From contig NZ_JAHMIN010000004.1 of the NCBI RefSeq assembly GCF_018986435.1, forward strand, positions 109,574 through 173,573: DNA of 64,000 nt, read 5' to 3'. Below, piece by piece: positions 42,219 to 51,989 of this stretch. Both the position numbers and the translations under genes were made by a program. Positions within the stretch are counted from its first letter, which is position 1; every line of letters begins with the position of its first letter. The DNA comes from Hahella sp. HN01. Its GTDB lineage: Bacteria; Pseudomonadota; Gammaproteobacteria; Pseudomonadales; Oleiphilaceae. The notes beneath the pieces were generated by a model. The model was not told where the DNA came from. It saw only the letters and a program-made list of their open reading frames with translations, and did not search any database.

Positions 42219-43484
42219 GTGTCATTGATGCCGCAAAGTCGCCGATCCCTCGTCAAAATTCCTGTGTCCGAACTACAGGTCGGCATGTATGTGGCCCAAC
42301 TGGACCGTCCCTGGGAGGAAACCCGGTTCGTTTATCAGGGGTTCTTCATTTACGACTGGCGCGATATTCAGGAACTGCAGACGCAGTGCGAATTCGTCTA
42401 CGTGCAATCGGAGACGGAGGTGGTGGAGGAAGAGAAAACCGTCACCGCGCCCAGCGGCAAGAAAATCCGCACCCGGGTGAAGAAAGAAAAGACCCGTTTG
42501 GTGCACAAAGTGCCCGCCTATCGGGAGCTGACCAAAGCGACTAATTCCATGGGGCAGGCCAGGCAGACAATTCATGATGTGTTCCGCGCCGTGAAGCTGG
42601 GGCGGGATATCGATATGGCGGCGGTGACCGTTGCCGTGACGGATATCGTCGACAGCATCATGCGTAATCCTAACGCGCTGCAATGGCTGTCCCTGATCAA
42701 GGATAAGGATGATTACACCGCAGAGCATTGCCTGCGGGTCTGCGTGTTATCCATCATCATCGGACGGGAGATGGGGTTCAACGAATCAGAAATGGTGGAC
42801 ATTGGCGTTTGCGGCATGCTGCACGATGTAGGCAAGGTCAAGGTGCCGGATGAGATCCTCAATAAGCCGGGCAGTCTGGACAAGGATGAGTTTGAGATCA
42901 TGAAGCAGCACTCCCAGTACGGCCGGGATATTCTTATCTCGCTGTCGTCAGCGCCGAAGAGCGCCGTGGATGTCGCCTACAGTCATCATGAGAAAGTGGA
43001 TGGGACTGGCTACCCGCGTGGTCTGGCGGCGCATCAGATTCCACTCAAGGCGAAAATAGTCGGCGTGGTGGACGCCTATGACGCCATGACTTCCGCCCGG
43101 GTCTATAAAGACCCCATGTCGGCGCTGGAGTCTCTGCGCATCATCTATGACGTTAGAGGCAAGCACTTTGACCTGGAAGTGGCGGAATTCTTCATCAAAA
43201 CCATGGGAGTGTATCCGGCGGGCCATATCGCGGAGCTCAACAGCGGCGAAGTGGGAATCATCGTGCGCTCCAACAATGAATATCGTCTTAAGCCCAAAAT
43301 ATTGCTGGTGCTGGATGAGAAAAAACAACTGCGTAAAGAAACCATTCTCGATCTGTCCATCAACTGCCTGACCGATGCTGGCAAACCACTGCGCATCAAG
43401 GAAATTCATCCTAACGGAACCTTTGGCGTGCGCCTGGAAAATTACGTGAAGAAAGGGTTGCGGCTCGCCGAGTACGACGACTGA
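42219..43484 (+). CDS. HD-GYP domain c-di-GMP phosphodiesterase with DUF3391
   Basis: 421 residues. An N-terminal DUF3391 domain (about 1-130, VSELQVGMYVAQLDRPW) is followed by HD-GYP (about 165-330). The metal and catalytic motifs are present: AEHCLRVCVL, LHDVGKVKVP, and HHEKVDGTGYPRGL, the GYP signature. These enzymes hydrolyse c-di-GMP to GMP. GTG 42219 (GAGAA just upstream) is used; ATG 42228 is the alternative. The gene lies near a broken diguanylate cyclase but in its own unit. It ends 13 bases before the convergent DUF1360-like gene. Confidence 0.92.
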   Translation: MSLMPQSRRSLVKIPVSELQVGMYVAQLDRPWEETRFVYQGFFIYDWRDIQELQTQCEFVYVQSETEVVEEEKTVTAPSGKKIRTRVKKEKTRLVHKVPAYRELTKATNSMGQARQTIHDVFRAVKLGRDIDMAAVTVAVTDIVDSIMRNPNALQWLSLIKDKDDYTAEHCLRVCVLSIIIGREMGFNESEMVDIGVCGMLHDVGKVKVPDEILNKPGSLDKDEFEIMKQHSQYGRDILISLSSAPKSAVDVAYSHHEKVDGTGYPRGLAAHQIPLKAKIVGVVDAYDAMTSARVYKDPMSALESLRIIYDVRGKHFDLEVAEFFIKTMGVYPAGHIAELNSGEVGIIVRSNNEYRLKPKILLVLDEKKQLRKETILDLSINCLTDAGKPLRIKEIHPNGTFGVRLENYVKKGLRLAEYDD

Positions 43485-43496
43485 GCCGCAATGCGT

Positions 43497-43898
43497 TCAG
43501 GCGCTCTCCGCCTCGGCTGTCTTCGCCTTCTTGAACTCCGCTACCATCTGATGCCCTTTGAGCGCAGGGCCCGACAGCGCGCTCAACGCCAGTTTGCCAA
43601 CAAGAATGAGCGTCGCCGTGGCCAGGGCGTCGAGAAACCATATCATGGGCGTTGTCAGCCATGCTGCGTCGAATGCGGGCCTGAAAGTCTCGCTCAACGT
43701 CGTCATTCCCACCAAACCATGCAGCGCCAGGGCGATCCAGAAGCCTGAACAGTAAGGGCAACGCCAATCTTCGTAGAGTTTCGCCAGAGGGCCGGGCAGG
43801 CTCGCAATCACGCGATTAAACCAAGTTCCCCATTCCGGCAGTTTTTCCCATATCAGCAAATAAATACCTAATCCCACCAATGCGGCTGACAAATCCAT
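43497..43898 (-). CDS. DUF1360-like small membrane protein
   Basis: 133 residues with about three hydrophobic segments and a CPYCSGFWIAL motif near residue 50, as in the DUF1360 group of uncharacterised membrane proteins (first described in spores and phages, also found in gammaproteobacteria). The two cysteines could bind metal or be redox-active, but nothing is known. No function is assigned. It is convergent with the HD-GYP gene. Confidence 0.75.
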   Translation of the reverse strand: MDLSAALVGLGIYLLIWEKLPEWGTWFNRVIASLPGPLAKLYEDWRCPYCSGFWIALALHGLVGMTTLSETFRPAFDAAWLTTPMIWFLDALATATLILVGKLALSALSGPALKGHQMVAEFKKAKTAEAESA

Positions 43899-44402
43899 GA
43901 CTTCGCGTCCCCCAATACTTCTCTGAAAGATGAATCAACAAAAACAGGGTTTATGATGCGGGAGGCGCAGAAGGCCGGGTAGAGCGTCGTTTGGGGAGAA
44001 ATCGGCTTATTTTTAGATTTTCGGTAATGAGACCTGAAATCGATATCAATTCTTTAGATTATATTGATGACTTGATTGCGATGGTTTTTCATCTGCATCA
44101 GTTTGCTATTTGTAATATTTAGATTGCAGTTTACTTGAAATATATAAGTAAGGATTAATCCTCTCATTAATTAGGTAATTACCGGAATAAATTCATGAAA
44201 AATCTGTTGATTATTTCGCTTTACTTCCATTCAACTGCATGAAAAATATGATTTTTATGAAATATTGTTTTATCGGGAAGGTTTAACTTATTAATAAATA
44301 GTAATATCGTAAATTTATTGCTGGGAAGCGGGGTTGAGGCATAATCAGGAAATTGCCGATTAAACAAGCTGTTAATATAAATTAGAAAATATAGGACTGC
44401 TT
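43899..44402. other. AT-rich intergenic region, 504 bases
   Basis: I see no secure gene. A 31-codon frame at 44027-44122 (MRPEIDINSL...) lacks a good ribosome binding site. Two CATGAAAAAT repeats occur near 44194 and 44238. The region is rich in A and T and probably holds promoters for the flanking genes. TATAGGA before 44403 is the ribosome binding site of the small gene downstream. Confidence 0.4.
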
Positions 44403-44585
44403 ATGCCAGCTAACTTTACCTCAAGAGATTTACACTATAACGGCATAGATCGCCGGTCTGGACCTCGGCGCACTAACGCCGATCGACGCAACAGCGTTCG
44501 TTTTGAACCAGGGAATCCGGACCGCCGCCAGATCGCCGGACGTCGCGCAGGTGAGATCGGCGGTTGGGCGAGGACCACGCTGTAA
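44403..44585 (+). CDS. Small Arg-rich protein of unknown function
   Basis: 60 residues, strongly basic. It repeats the pattern R-R-x-G-x-x-R-R (GIDRRSGPRRTNADRRNS, then PDRRQIAGRRAGE). Short proteins with repeated DRR units occur in several gammaproteobacteria, sometimes next to PilZ or response-regulator genes, and none is characterised to my knowledge. AGGA lies about eight bases before the ATG. The pattern suggests nucleic acid or polyanion binding, but this is inference. Confidence 0.6.
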   Translation: MPANFTSRDLHYNGIDRRSGPRRTNADRRNSVRFEPGNPDRRQIAGRRAGEIGGWARTTL

Positions 44586-44626
44586 TCACTCAGCTTTCAA
44601 TCATCATCCGCTGAGGTTGCGGCGGC

Positions 44627-45334
44627 TTATTCCGCCTCGTAGGTGATCAGCCGATAGCCGACGCCCTGTTCCGTCACCAGAAAACGGGGAGAGGAAGGGG
44701 CGTCGCCGAGCTTATTTCTCAGTTTGGCCACCACAATGCGCAGGTAATGCGTATCTTCTTTGTGCGTCGGCCCCCAGATTTCCGCCAGCAGTTGCTGTTG
44801 CGTCACCACATGGTCGGGCGTGGTCGCCAGTCGCGCCAGTAATGCGTATTCCTTCTTGGACAGATGAATGTCTTCGTCGTCCAGAATCACTGAACGCTTC
44901 ACAAAGTCGATGATCAGGCCGGCGGAACGGTAGACGTTGGCGGCAGGACGCAACGCAGCGGGTTCGCGATCGCGCAGCAGCACTCTGATGCGGGCGACGA
45001 ACTCGCGAATGCCGAATGGCTTGGTGACGTAGTCGTTGGCGCCGTTATCCAGCGCCTCTACTTTTTCCGCCTCCGAGGAGCGTACGGACAGCACCAGCAC
45101 CGGTATGCGACTGCTGCGTCGCAGCTGCTTCAGCGCCTCCAGGCCGTCCATGTCAGGCAATCCCAGATCGAGCACAATCGCATCCGGCGCTTCTGAGGAC
45201 GCCAGCATTAGACCTTCCGTAGCGCTGCCCGCCTGCAATACCTCATAGCCCTCCGAGCGCAGACTGATGCGCAGGAAGCGCAGTATTTGCGGTTCATCGT
45301 CGATAACAAGAATACGCGGCTTGGTGGCGGTCAA
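44627..45334 (-). CDS. OmpR-family response regulator, KdpE-like
   Basis: 235 residues. A receiver domain (about 1-120) has acidic pocket residues DDE and the phospho-acceptor Asp in DAIVLDLGLPDMDG (about 56), plus the conserved KPFG lysine. A C-terminal winged helix (about 140-230, LSKKEYALLARLAT...) follows. Whole-length similarity is closest in style to KdpE, which controls the Kdp potassium pump. No KdpD kinase and no kdpABC genes are present within the window. It is an orphan copy as far as can be seen. Confidence 0.88.
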   Translation of the reverse strand: MTATKPRILVIDDEPQILRFLRISLRSEGYEVLQAGSATEGLMLASSEAPDAIVLDLGLPDMDGLEALKQLRRSSRIPVLVLSVRSSEAEKVEALDNGANDYVTKPFGIREFVARIRVLLRDREPAALRPAANVYRSAGLIIDFVKRSVILDDEDIHLSKKEYALLARLATTPDHVVTQQQLLAEIWGPTHKEDTHYLRIVVAKLRNKLGDAPSSPRFLVTEQGVGYRLITYEAE

Positions 45335-45520
45335 TGAAATGGGTCTCGTTGTTCAGTAAGAGTGCGAAAAACCGCAGGAGGATATAGTCCCAAGTGTAAA
45401 AGCTCAATAAGCGTCAGTGTAGCGGGCGGGGGCTTTCACTCAAAGGGCATAGTCTGACTTGCCTATGTTTTTTCCGGTATAGGTTTGCATAATGCAATTA
45501 ACTGGAAAACGATTTCATAA

Positions 45521-45570
45521 ATCCGAAAGCATCGCCAAGTCATGTGAATGCTTTGGATAACTTGACGATG
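45521..45570. other. Interleaved inverted repeats (A-B-A'-B')
   Basis: ATCCGAAAGCAT (45521-45532) pairs with ATGCTTTGGAT (45548-45558), with one bulged G. CATCGCCAAGT (45530-45540) pairs with ACTTGACGATG (45560-45570), with one mismatch. The two left arms share CAT, so the pairs compete or stack into a pseudoknot-like fold. It may be a structured RNA or two overlapping operators. Confidence 0.5.
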
Positions 45571-45632
45571 GGCGTCACCGGGTGGGCCCGGAATGCGCTT
45601 GGGCGGCGACAGTGATAGGGACGTTTGTATAG

Positions 45633-45677
45633 AAAAAGTGGCGATTCGGGTCTAGACCCAAAAACCGATACTTTTTT
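45633..45677 (+). terminator. Hairpin with T run upstream of the cellulase block
   Basis: AAAAAGT (45633-45639) pairs with ACTTTTT (45670-45676). Within it lies the 12-bp palindrome GGGTCTAGACCC (45648-45659). The right arm continues into T residues. It resembles an intrinsic terminator on the + strand, and could end a short leader or small RNA starting upstream. Confidence 0.45.
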
Positions 45678-45900
45678 AAGTGATTTCATATCATGATTCC
45701 CGGAAATGGAGACAAATATCGCTATTTTTGCGCCGCGACGCTGGTTCTGAATACCTCAAAACAGAGCGTATTTCAGATCGTTTTTTACAAACCGGACTTC
45801 GCAAACTAGACTGCTTTTATCGTATAAGCCCACGCGAACGTATAGCTTGCCGGCGCAGGTGAAAGAGTCGAATCAAAGCGTAAAAAAATTTTACGAAAGA

Positions 45901-45916
45901 TTGAAAACGTTTTCAA
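45901..45916. promoter_or_regulatory. LacI-type operator upstream of the GH9 cellulase
   Basis: TTGAAAACGTTTTCAA is a perfect 16-bp palindrome with the central CG step typical of LacI-family sites. It is 124 bases before the GH9 ATG. It shares TGnnAACGTTnnCA with the two 18-bp palindromes near the lacI-family gene at 52 kb. Confidence 0.7.
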
Positions 45917-46039
45917 AAATGATCAAAAAATAACCCTGGCGCTATCAGGGGGGTCATAAAAATAAAACGCGACCTACGTCCTGCCTACGGTGAGGATGCG
46001 ACAGACGTGAATCGGAATGGCGAAGTAAGGAGAAAGAAT

Positions 46040-48853
46040 ATGAATAAACTATCGGTATGGACCCTGTTAAGCGGATGCGCACTGATGTCCGCTCAGGGGA
46101 TGGCGCAGGAAAACTATGGCGAAGCCCTGCAGAAATCCATCTACTTCTATGAAGCCCAGCAGTCTGGCGTATTGCCGGACTGGAATCGCGTTGAGTGGCG
46201 GGACAATTCGGCGCTACAGGACGGCGCCGATGTCGGGCATGACCTCAGCGGCGGTTGGTATGACGCTGGCGATCACGTCAAATTTGGCTTTCCCATGGCG
46301 GCGTCGGCGACACTGCTGGCCTGGGGCGCGGTGGAGTACCGGGATGCATACAAGCAATCAGGGCAGTTACAACACATCCTCAATAATCTGCGTTTTGTCG
46401 CCGATTATTTCGTAAAAGCCCATACCGCGCCCAATGAGTTGTGGGGGCAGGTTGGCAATGGCGGCGCGGACCACGCCTGGTGGGGCTCCGCCGAAGTCAT
46501 GCCGATGGCGCGCCCGTCTTATAAAATAGACGCCAGTTGTCCGGGCTCGGATCTGGCGGGAGAAACCGCCGCGGCGCTGGCGGCGATCGCAATGGTTTTC
46601 AAACCGGTGGATAGCGCATACGCCAATACACTGCTGACCCACGCCCGCCAGTTGTACGAGTTCGCCAATACCTATCGCGGCAAATATTCCGATTGCATCA
46701 CTGACGCGGGTAGTTACTACAAATCCTGGAGTGGTTATCAGGATGAACTGGTCTGGTCCGCGCTCTGGCTATATCGCGCCACCGGCGAAGCCAGCTATCT
46801 GCAGCAGGCGAAACAGGATTACCAGAAGCTGGGCGGAGAAGGGCAACAAGATGTCAAAGCCTACAAATGGGGGCATGCCTGGGATAACAAAGCCTACGGC
46901 TCTTATGTCCTGATGGCGCAGATCACAGGGGAGGCCGGCTATCAGGCGGATGCGGAGCGTTGGCTGGATTACTGGACGACCGGCTATAACGGCGAGCGGG
47001 TGAACTATACCCCCGGCGGCCTGGCCTACCTGGATGTGTGGGGCGCCAACCGCTACGCCGCCAACACCGCTTTTATTGCGCTGGTTTACGCCGACTTTTT
47101 GAATAACGCCGGCATCAAGGCGGAGAAAGCGCAAGCCTATTACGACTTCGGCCGCAGTCAGATCGAATACCTGCTTGGCAACAATCCGGCGGGCGTCAGT
47201 TATCAAATCGGTTATGGCGCCAACTATCCCACTAACCCCCATCATCGTACGGCCCACGGAACCTGGACCAACAACCTTCGCACGCCGGAGCAGTCGCGAC
47301 ATTTGCTGGTGGGAGCATTGGTTGGCGGGCCTGATAGTAACGATAACTATGCGGATGACCGTGGCGATTATGTGAAGAATGAGGTGGCCACGGACTACAA
47401 CGCTGGCTTTACGTCCGCCCTGGCGCGTCTCTATCTGGATTTTGGCGGCGACCCGATTCCCGATAACGCTTTCCCGCAGGCGGAAGCAAAAGACGAAGAG
47501 TTTTATGTCGAAGCCAAGCTGAATTCCAGCGGTCCCCGTTATGTGGAAATTGCAGCGCAGGTGCATAACCACAGCGCCTGGCCGGCGCGCGGCAGCGAGC
47601 ATCTGCGCTTCCGCTACTGGGTCGATCTTTCTGACGAATTCGCCGCCGGTTATGGCCTGCAGGATATCAAAGTCACTACTGCATACAGTCAGGCGACGGA
47701 GGTGAGCGGGCTGCAGCCCTGGGGCGATCCTGATGACCATATCTACTATGTGGACGCTTCTTTCCAGGGAGTGAATATCTATCCTGGTGGACAGTCCGAG
47801 TCCCGCAGGGAAGTGCAATTCAGAATTTCGCTGCCGACCAATAGCAACGCCAGCGAGTGGGGTAACGAAGGCGATCCGTCCTGGGACAGTTATGACGGCG
47901 TCTACAAAAAAGCGAGCAAAATCGCTCTTTATGACGGCGCTGACCTGGTCTGGGGCGAAGAACCCGGCGCAGGTTGCGGCGGCGACTCAGGCGTCAATTG
48001 TCTGCCCCAGGCGCAATCATTAAATGTGACTACCAATATGGACGAGGCGGTCAACATCGTCTTGCATGGCGAAGACAGCGACGGCTCCATCGTGAGCTAT
48101 GAATACGCGCAACCCGCCCATGGCGCCCTGACTGGAACAGGCCCGGCGGTCACCTATATGCCTCATGCCGGGTACCATGGCCTGGATTCATTCTCCTACA
48201 CCGTGGTGGACAACGATGGCGGACGCTCGCCGCAGGCGCAGGTCGACATCAATGTGGAAGCGCCGGATCTGCCGGCGTTGGAAATCACTGATCCTGCTGA
48301 CGGATTCGAAGTGAGTCCGGGGCAATCCTTCACTGTGCGCTATCGCCTGGATAACGCCGCCAGCATGCGCCTGTATCTCAATGACGTAGTCGCTGGCGAA
48401 GGCGGCGCGTCGGGTGCGATTGAGGTCGCAGCCCCAACAACGGAAGGAGATTACACCCTGAAGCTGATTGCGCTGTCCACCGATGGCCAGGAAATCGACG
48501 ACGCTTCTGACGCAATCATGATCAAGGTCGCCGAGCCGGACGCAGGCGGGGATATTTCCTGTAGCGTCGGCGGGCTGGATGTCTGGAATACCGGCTATGT
48601 GCTGGGCGACGTCAAAGTCGTCAATAACGGATCGTCTTCTATCAACGGGTGGGAAGTCGTTCTCACCTTTGATGAACCCACTTCCATCGTGAACCTGTGG
48701 AACGGGGCCTACACGCTGTCTGCGGACGGTAAAACCCTCACCGTGAAAAATATGCCTTACAACGGTTCATTAGGGCCCGGCGCAGCGACCAGCTTTGGTC
48801 TGCAGGGCGTTCACGACGGAAGTTTCTCACCGCCAACCTGCACCGCCAGATAA
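46040..48853 (+). CDS. Secreted GH9 cellulase with CBM3 and CBM2 modules
   Basis: 937 residues from ATG 46040, chosen for AAGGAG at 46027-46032 and the signal peptide that follows (to about residue 23, GMAQ). The GH9 domain (about 25-470) has Asp75 and Asp78 in DAGDH, the HHRTAHG motif and catalytic acid Glu448 in KNEVATDYN. Then come a CBM3c-like module (about 480-640), a cadherin/Ig-like domain (about 660-750), a second Ig-like domain (about 750-830), and a C-terminal CBM2 (about 840-937, DVWNTGYVL). GH9-CBM3c enzymes are typically processive endoglucanases. Exported by Sec, then probably out of the cell. Confidence 0.94.
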   Translation: MNKLSVWTLLSGCALMSAQGMAQENYGEALQKSIYFYEAQQSGVLPDWNRVEWRDNSALQDGADVGHDLSGGWYDAGDHVKFGFPMAASATLLAWGAVEYRDAYKQSGQLQHILNNLRFVADYFVKAHTAPNELWGQVGNGGADHAWWGSAEVMPMARPSYKIDASCPGSDLAGETAAALAAIAMVFKPVDSAYANTLLTHARQLYEFANTYRGKYSDCITDAGSYYKSWSGYQDELVWSALWLYRATGEASYLQQAKQDYQKLGGEGQQDVKAYKWGHAWDNKAYGSYVLMAQITGEAGYQADAERWLDYWTTGYNGERVNYTPGGLAYLDVWGANRYAANTAFIALVYADFLNNAGIKAEKAQAYYDFGRSQIEYLLGNNPAGVSYQIGYGANYPTNPHHRTAHGTWTNNLRTPEQSRHLLVGALVGGPDSNDNYADDRGDYVKNEVATDYNAGFTSALARLYLDFGGDPIPDNAFPQAEAKDEEFYVEAKLNSSGPRYVEIAAQVHNHSAWPARGSEHLRFRYWVDLSDEFAAGYGLQDIKVTTAYSQATEVSGLQPWGDPDDHIYYVDASFQGVNIYPGGQSESRREVQFRISLPTNSNASEWGNEGDPSWDSYDGVYKKASKIALYDGADLVWGEEPGAGCGGDSGVNCLPQAQSLNVTTNMDEAVNIVLHGEDSDGSIVSYEYAQPAHGALTGTGPAVTYMPHAGYHGLDSFSYTVVDNDGGRSPQAQVDINVEAPDLPALEITDPADGFEVSPGQSFTVRYRLDNAASMRLYLNDVVAGEGGASGAIEVAAPTTEGDYTLKLIALSTDGQEIDDASDAIMIKVAEPDAGGDISCSVGGLDVWNTGYVLGDVKVVNNGSSSINGWEVVLTFDEPTSIVNLWNGAYTLSADGKTLTVKNMPYNGSLGPGAATSFGLQGVHDGSFSPPTCTAR

Positions 48854-48966
48854 CTCAGCAAATTCGCCAAACTCCGACAGGAAGCGGTTCCAGCGCGCTG
48901 GATTCCAGTCGGTGGGCGGCGTCATCTGAGCGATGTGTGAATTAATAAAATCTATGGAGTCAAAAC

Positions 48967-51825
48967 ATGGACTTAACGTTCAAGAAAAGACCATTGAAGG
49001 GGATGCTGCTGCCTATCGCCGCAGCGGTCAGCTTCGCCACTTTCTGTTCTCACGCCCAGGCCAGCGCGGAAGAATATAACGAGCGCTTTATGGAAATGTG
49101 GAACAAAATCCACGATCCGTCCAACGGATACTTCAGCGCCGACGGCGGACCCTACCATTCTGTAGAGACGCTTATCGTCGAAGCGCCGGACCATGGTCAT
49201 GAGTCCACCAGTGAAGCCTATTCTTACTTTCTGTTGCTGGAAGCCTACTACGGTAAAGTGACTGGCGACTGGAGCAAGCTGCGCAACGCCTGGGAAAAAA
49301 TGGAAGAGCAGATCATTCCCACCCATGACATGCAGCCGACCAACAATTTCTATAATCCATCCAAGCCCGCGGCCTATGCGGCGGAACATCCGCTGCCCTC
49401 CGGTTATCCGAGCCAGTTAGAGTTCGGCGTTCCCGTCGGCGAAGACCCGATCTCGGCTAAACTGGCGCAGACCTACGGCACCTGGGACGTTTACGGCATG
49501 CACTGGCTGTTGGATATGGACAATATCTACGGCTACGGCAACCTGGGCGATGGCGTCAGCACGCCTTCCTACATCAACACCTTCCAGCGTGGTGAGCAGG
49601 AATCCGTGTGGGAAACCGTCACCCATCCTTCCTGGGAGAGCTTCAAGTGGGGCGGTCCTAACGGTTTCCTGCCGTTGTTCACCAAGGACAACAACTACTC
49701 TAAACAATGGCGTTACACCAACGCTCCGGACGCCGACGCCCGCGCGGTGCAGGTCATGTACTGGGCGTATCAGTGGATCAAGGAGCAGGGCAAAGATCCA
49801 GAGCAGGAAATTCCCGGTCTGGTGGCGAAAGCGGCCAAAATGGGGGATTACCTGCGTCTCGCCATGTTCGATAAGTACTTCAAGAAAATGGGAACCCAGG
49901 ACAAGAACGCCCAGGGCGGTCGCGGCTACGAGAGCGCTCACTATCTGATGTCCTGGTATTACGCCTGGGGCGGAGCGGCGGACCCCAACGCCGGTTGGGC
50001 GTTCCGTATCGGCAGCAGCCATGTGCACTTTGGTTATCAGAACCCCATCGCCGCCATGGCGTTGTCGGAATTCGACCCGATGAAACCGAAAACCCCGGGC
50101 GCCACGGAAGACTGGGCCACTGGCCTGAAGCGCTCCATGGAATTCTATACCTGGCTGCAGTCCGCAGAGGGCGGCATCGCCGGCGGCGCCACCAACAGCT
50201 GGGATGGTTCCTATAATCCCCATCCTCAGGACCGCGCCGACGCTACGTTCTACGGCATGGTGTACGACGAAAACCCGGTGTATCACGATCCAGGCAGCGG
50301 CACATGGTTTGGCTGGCAGGCGTGGTCCATGCAGCGCGTGGCGGAATACTACTACCTGAAAGGCGACGCTCAGGCCAAGCAGTTGATGGATAAATGGGTT
50401 CCCTGGGTGCTGAACAACATCAACTGGCTGGAAGACGGCTCCTTTGAAATTCCCGCCACGTTGGAGTGGACCGGTAAACCGGAAAAATGGGATGCGGCCA
50501 ACCCGAAAGCCAACGCTAATCTGCACGTGAACGTGGTGGATCATGGTCAGGATCTTGGTGTTGCGGCTGGCGTGGCCAAGGCCCTGATGTTCTACGCCGC
50601 GGCGGCGGAGAAATATGACTCGCCCAAGAATGAAGCCAAGGACGCATCCAAGAAGTTGCTGGACGCCATGTGGACGCACTTCCAGACCTCGAAAGGGCTG
50701 GCGGCGCCGGAAAAACGCGGCGATTACGCGCGCTTCTTTGACAAAGTCTACGTGCCGGGCGAGTTCAACGGCTCCATGGCTAACGGCGACGCCATCAACA
50801 GTGAGTCCACCTTCCTGAGCATGCGCTCGTTCTATCTGAACGATCCTATGTTCAAGCAGGTCGAAGACGCTTTGAACTCCGGTGAAGATCCCGTGTTCAC
50901 CTATCACCGGTTCTGGGCGCAAACGGAAGCGGCGACCGCCTACGCCAATTACGCGTCGCTGTTCGAAGCGGACAATCCCTGTGACGAAGGCTGCGCGCCG
51001 ACGGCGCAACCACTGTCTGTCTCCACCCGCATTAACAAGGCGGTTTCCATCACGCTTAAAGGAACGGATAGCGACGGAACTGTCGTCGGTTACACCGTCA
51101 GCAAGCCGCCTCAGCATGGGACCCTGTCCGGCTCGGGCGCCAACTTGACCTATCAGCCCGAGGCGGGTTTCAGCGGCAGCGATGCATTCGAATACACTGT
51201 GACCGACAACAGCGGCGAAGTGTCCACGCCAGCCAAAGTCAGCATCGATATCGCGGAAGCTAGCATCAGTCTGACGTCTCCCGCAGACGGTTCTGAGTTC
51301 GAGACCGGCGCGACCGTTACGGTCAAAGTCAACAAAGAAGCAGGCTTGCAGGCGCAAGTCATACTTAACGGAGAAGTCGCGGCGACTATCGCCGGCGACA
51401 GCGATTCCGCTCCTGTGACTTTGCCGACCAGCGAAGGCGCGCACAGTCTGTTGGCGAAACTGCTGGATGAAGACGGCTCCGTCATCGCCACTTCCAATAG
51501 CGTTAGCGTGAAGACCAAGCAAGCGCCTTCCGGCGATGGTCTGACCTGTACTGTACGTGAAGATATCTGGAACAGCGGATTTGTCGCGCACATCACACTG
51601 ACCAATAACACCAATGCGGTGATTGACGGTTGGACCGTGAACATCCCGCTGGGGGCGACGGATCAATACACCAATGGCTGGAGTGCGCAATACAGCGTTA
51701 ACGGTTCGGTGCTGAAGGCCTCCAACATGAGTTGGAACGGGACATTGCAACCGGGCGCCACCACCAGCATCGGCTTCCAGGGAACCCATGGCGGCGATCA
51801 CGCGCCGATCAAATGCGCCGAATAA
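48967..51825 (+). CDS. Secreted GH48 exo-cellulase with CBM2
   Basis: 952 residues. A signal peptide ends near residue 33 (SHAQASAEE). The GH48 domain (about 35-670) has the proposed catalytic acid Glu79 in [10 protein letters not shown]. Cadherin/Ig-like (about 680-770) and Ig-like (about 770-850) domains and a C-terminal CBM2 (about 860-952) follow, the same tail order as the GH9 protein. GH48 enzymes release cellobiose from reducing ends and act with GH9 enzymes. The gene starts 113 bases after GH9 on the same strand; a strong terminator follows. GH48 is rare in gammaproteobacteria. Confidence 0.95.
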   Translation: MDLTFKKRPLKGMLLPIAAAVSFATFCSHAQASAEEYNERFMEMWNKIHDPSNGYFSADGGPYHSVETLIVEAPDHGHESTSEAYSYFLLLEAYYGKVTGDWSKLRNAWEKMEEQIIPTHDMQPTNNFYNPSKPAAYAAEHPLPSGYPSQLEFGVPVGEDPISAKLAQTYGTWDVYGMHWLLDMDNIYGYGNLGDGVSTPSYINTFQRGEQESVWETVTHPSWESFKWGGPNGFLPLFTKDNNYSKQWRYTNAPDADARAVQVMYWAYQWIKEQGKDPEQEIPGLVAKAAKMGDYLRLAMFDKYFKKMGTQDKNAQGGRGYESAHYLMSWYYAWGGAADPNAGWAFRIGSSHVHFGYQNPIAAMALSEFDPMKPKTPGATEDWATGLKRSMEFYTWLQSAEGGIAGGATNSWDGSYNPHPQDRADATFYGMVYDENPVYHDPGSGTWFGWQAWSMQRVAEYYYLKGDAQAKQLMDKWVPWVLNNINWLEDGSFEIPATLEWTGKPEKWDAANPKANANLHVNVVDHGQDLGVAAGVAKALMFYAAAAEKYDSPKNEAKDASKKLLDAMWTHFQTSKGLAAPEKRGDYARFFDKVYVPGEFNGSMANGDAINSESTFLSMRSFYLNDPMFKQVEDALNSGEDPVFTYHRFWAQTEAATAYANYASLFEADNPCDEGCAPTAQPLSVSTRINKAVSITLKGTDSDGTVVGYTVSKPPQHGTLSGSGANLTYQPEAGFSGSDAFEYTVTDNSGEVSTPAKVSIDIAEASISLTSPADGSEFETGATVTVKVNKEAGLQAQVILNGEVAATIAGDSDSAPVTLPTSEGAHSLLAKLLDEDGSVIATSNSVSVKTKQAPSGDGLTCTVREDIWNSGFVAHITLTNNTNAVIDGWTVNIPLGATDQYTNGWSAQYSVNGSVLKASNMSWNGTLQPGATTSIGFQGTHGGDHAPIKCAE

Positions 51826-51905
51826 ACTGAGCGCGTGCAAGGTTCATTAGAGCGACCTATTACGCCTATCGCGTCGACTGACCATTAGGTGTTGATAGCC
51901 CTTTT

Positions 51906-51931
51906 GGGGACGGTAACGTCCCCTCTTTTTT
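51906..51931 (+). terminator. Rho-independent terminator after the cellulase genes
   Basis: GGGGACG and CGTCCCC form a perfect 7-bp stem on a GTAA tetraloop, followed by TCTTTTTT. It ends the GH9-GH48 unit about 80 bases after the GH48 stop. Confidence 0.9.
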
Positions 51932-51989
51932 CTTTCATTTTTTCTTCCATTTCGCGTTCTACGGTTTGGCGTAGAGAGCGAATTCGTCC

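Larger units (their letters stand above)
45335..46039. other. Long regulatory region upstream of the cellulase genes
   Basis: 705 bases with no secure gene; short frames here are probably chance. It contains a pair of overlapping inverted repeats at 45521-45570, a hairpin with T run at 45633-45677, a 7-bp dyad CGTAAAA...TTTTACG at 45879-45895, and a LacI-type palindrome at 45901-45916. AAGGAG at 46027-46032 is the GH9 ribosome binding site. The length and dyad density suggest heavy control. Confidence 0.6.

Noticed and set aside
44027-44122. 31-codon frame starting MRPEIDINSL in the AT-rich gap
   Set aside because: No clear ribosome binding site and no recognised family; may be chance in AT-rich sequence.
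34965-45334. A type VI secretion locus around the TagH-like gene
   Set aside because: No tss, vgrG, hcp, ppkA or clpV gene is present; neighbours are chemotaxis and c-di-GMP genes.
49417-51840. Very long open frame (about 807 codons) on the strand opposite the GH48 gene
   Set aside because: It mirrors a clear GH48 gene and has the His/Arg/Gly-rich composition of an antisense shadow in GC-rich DNA. It shows no domain and no ribosome binding site.
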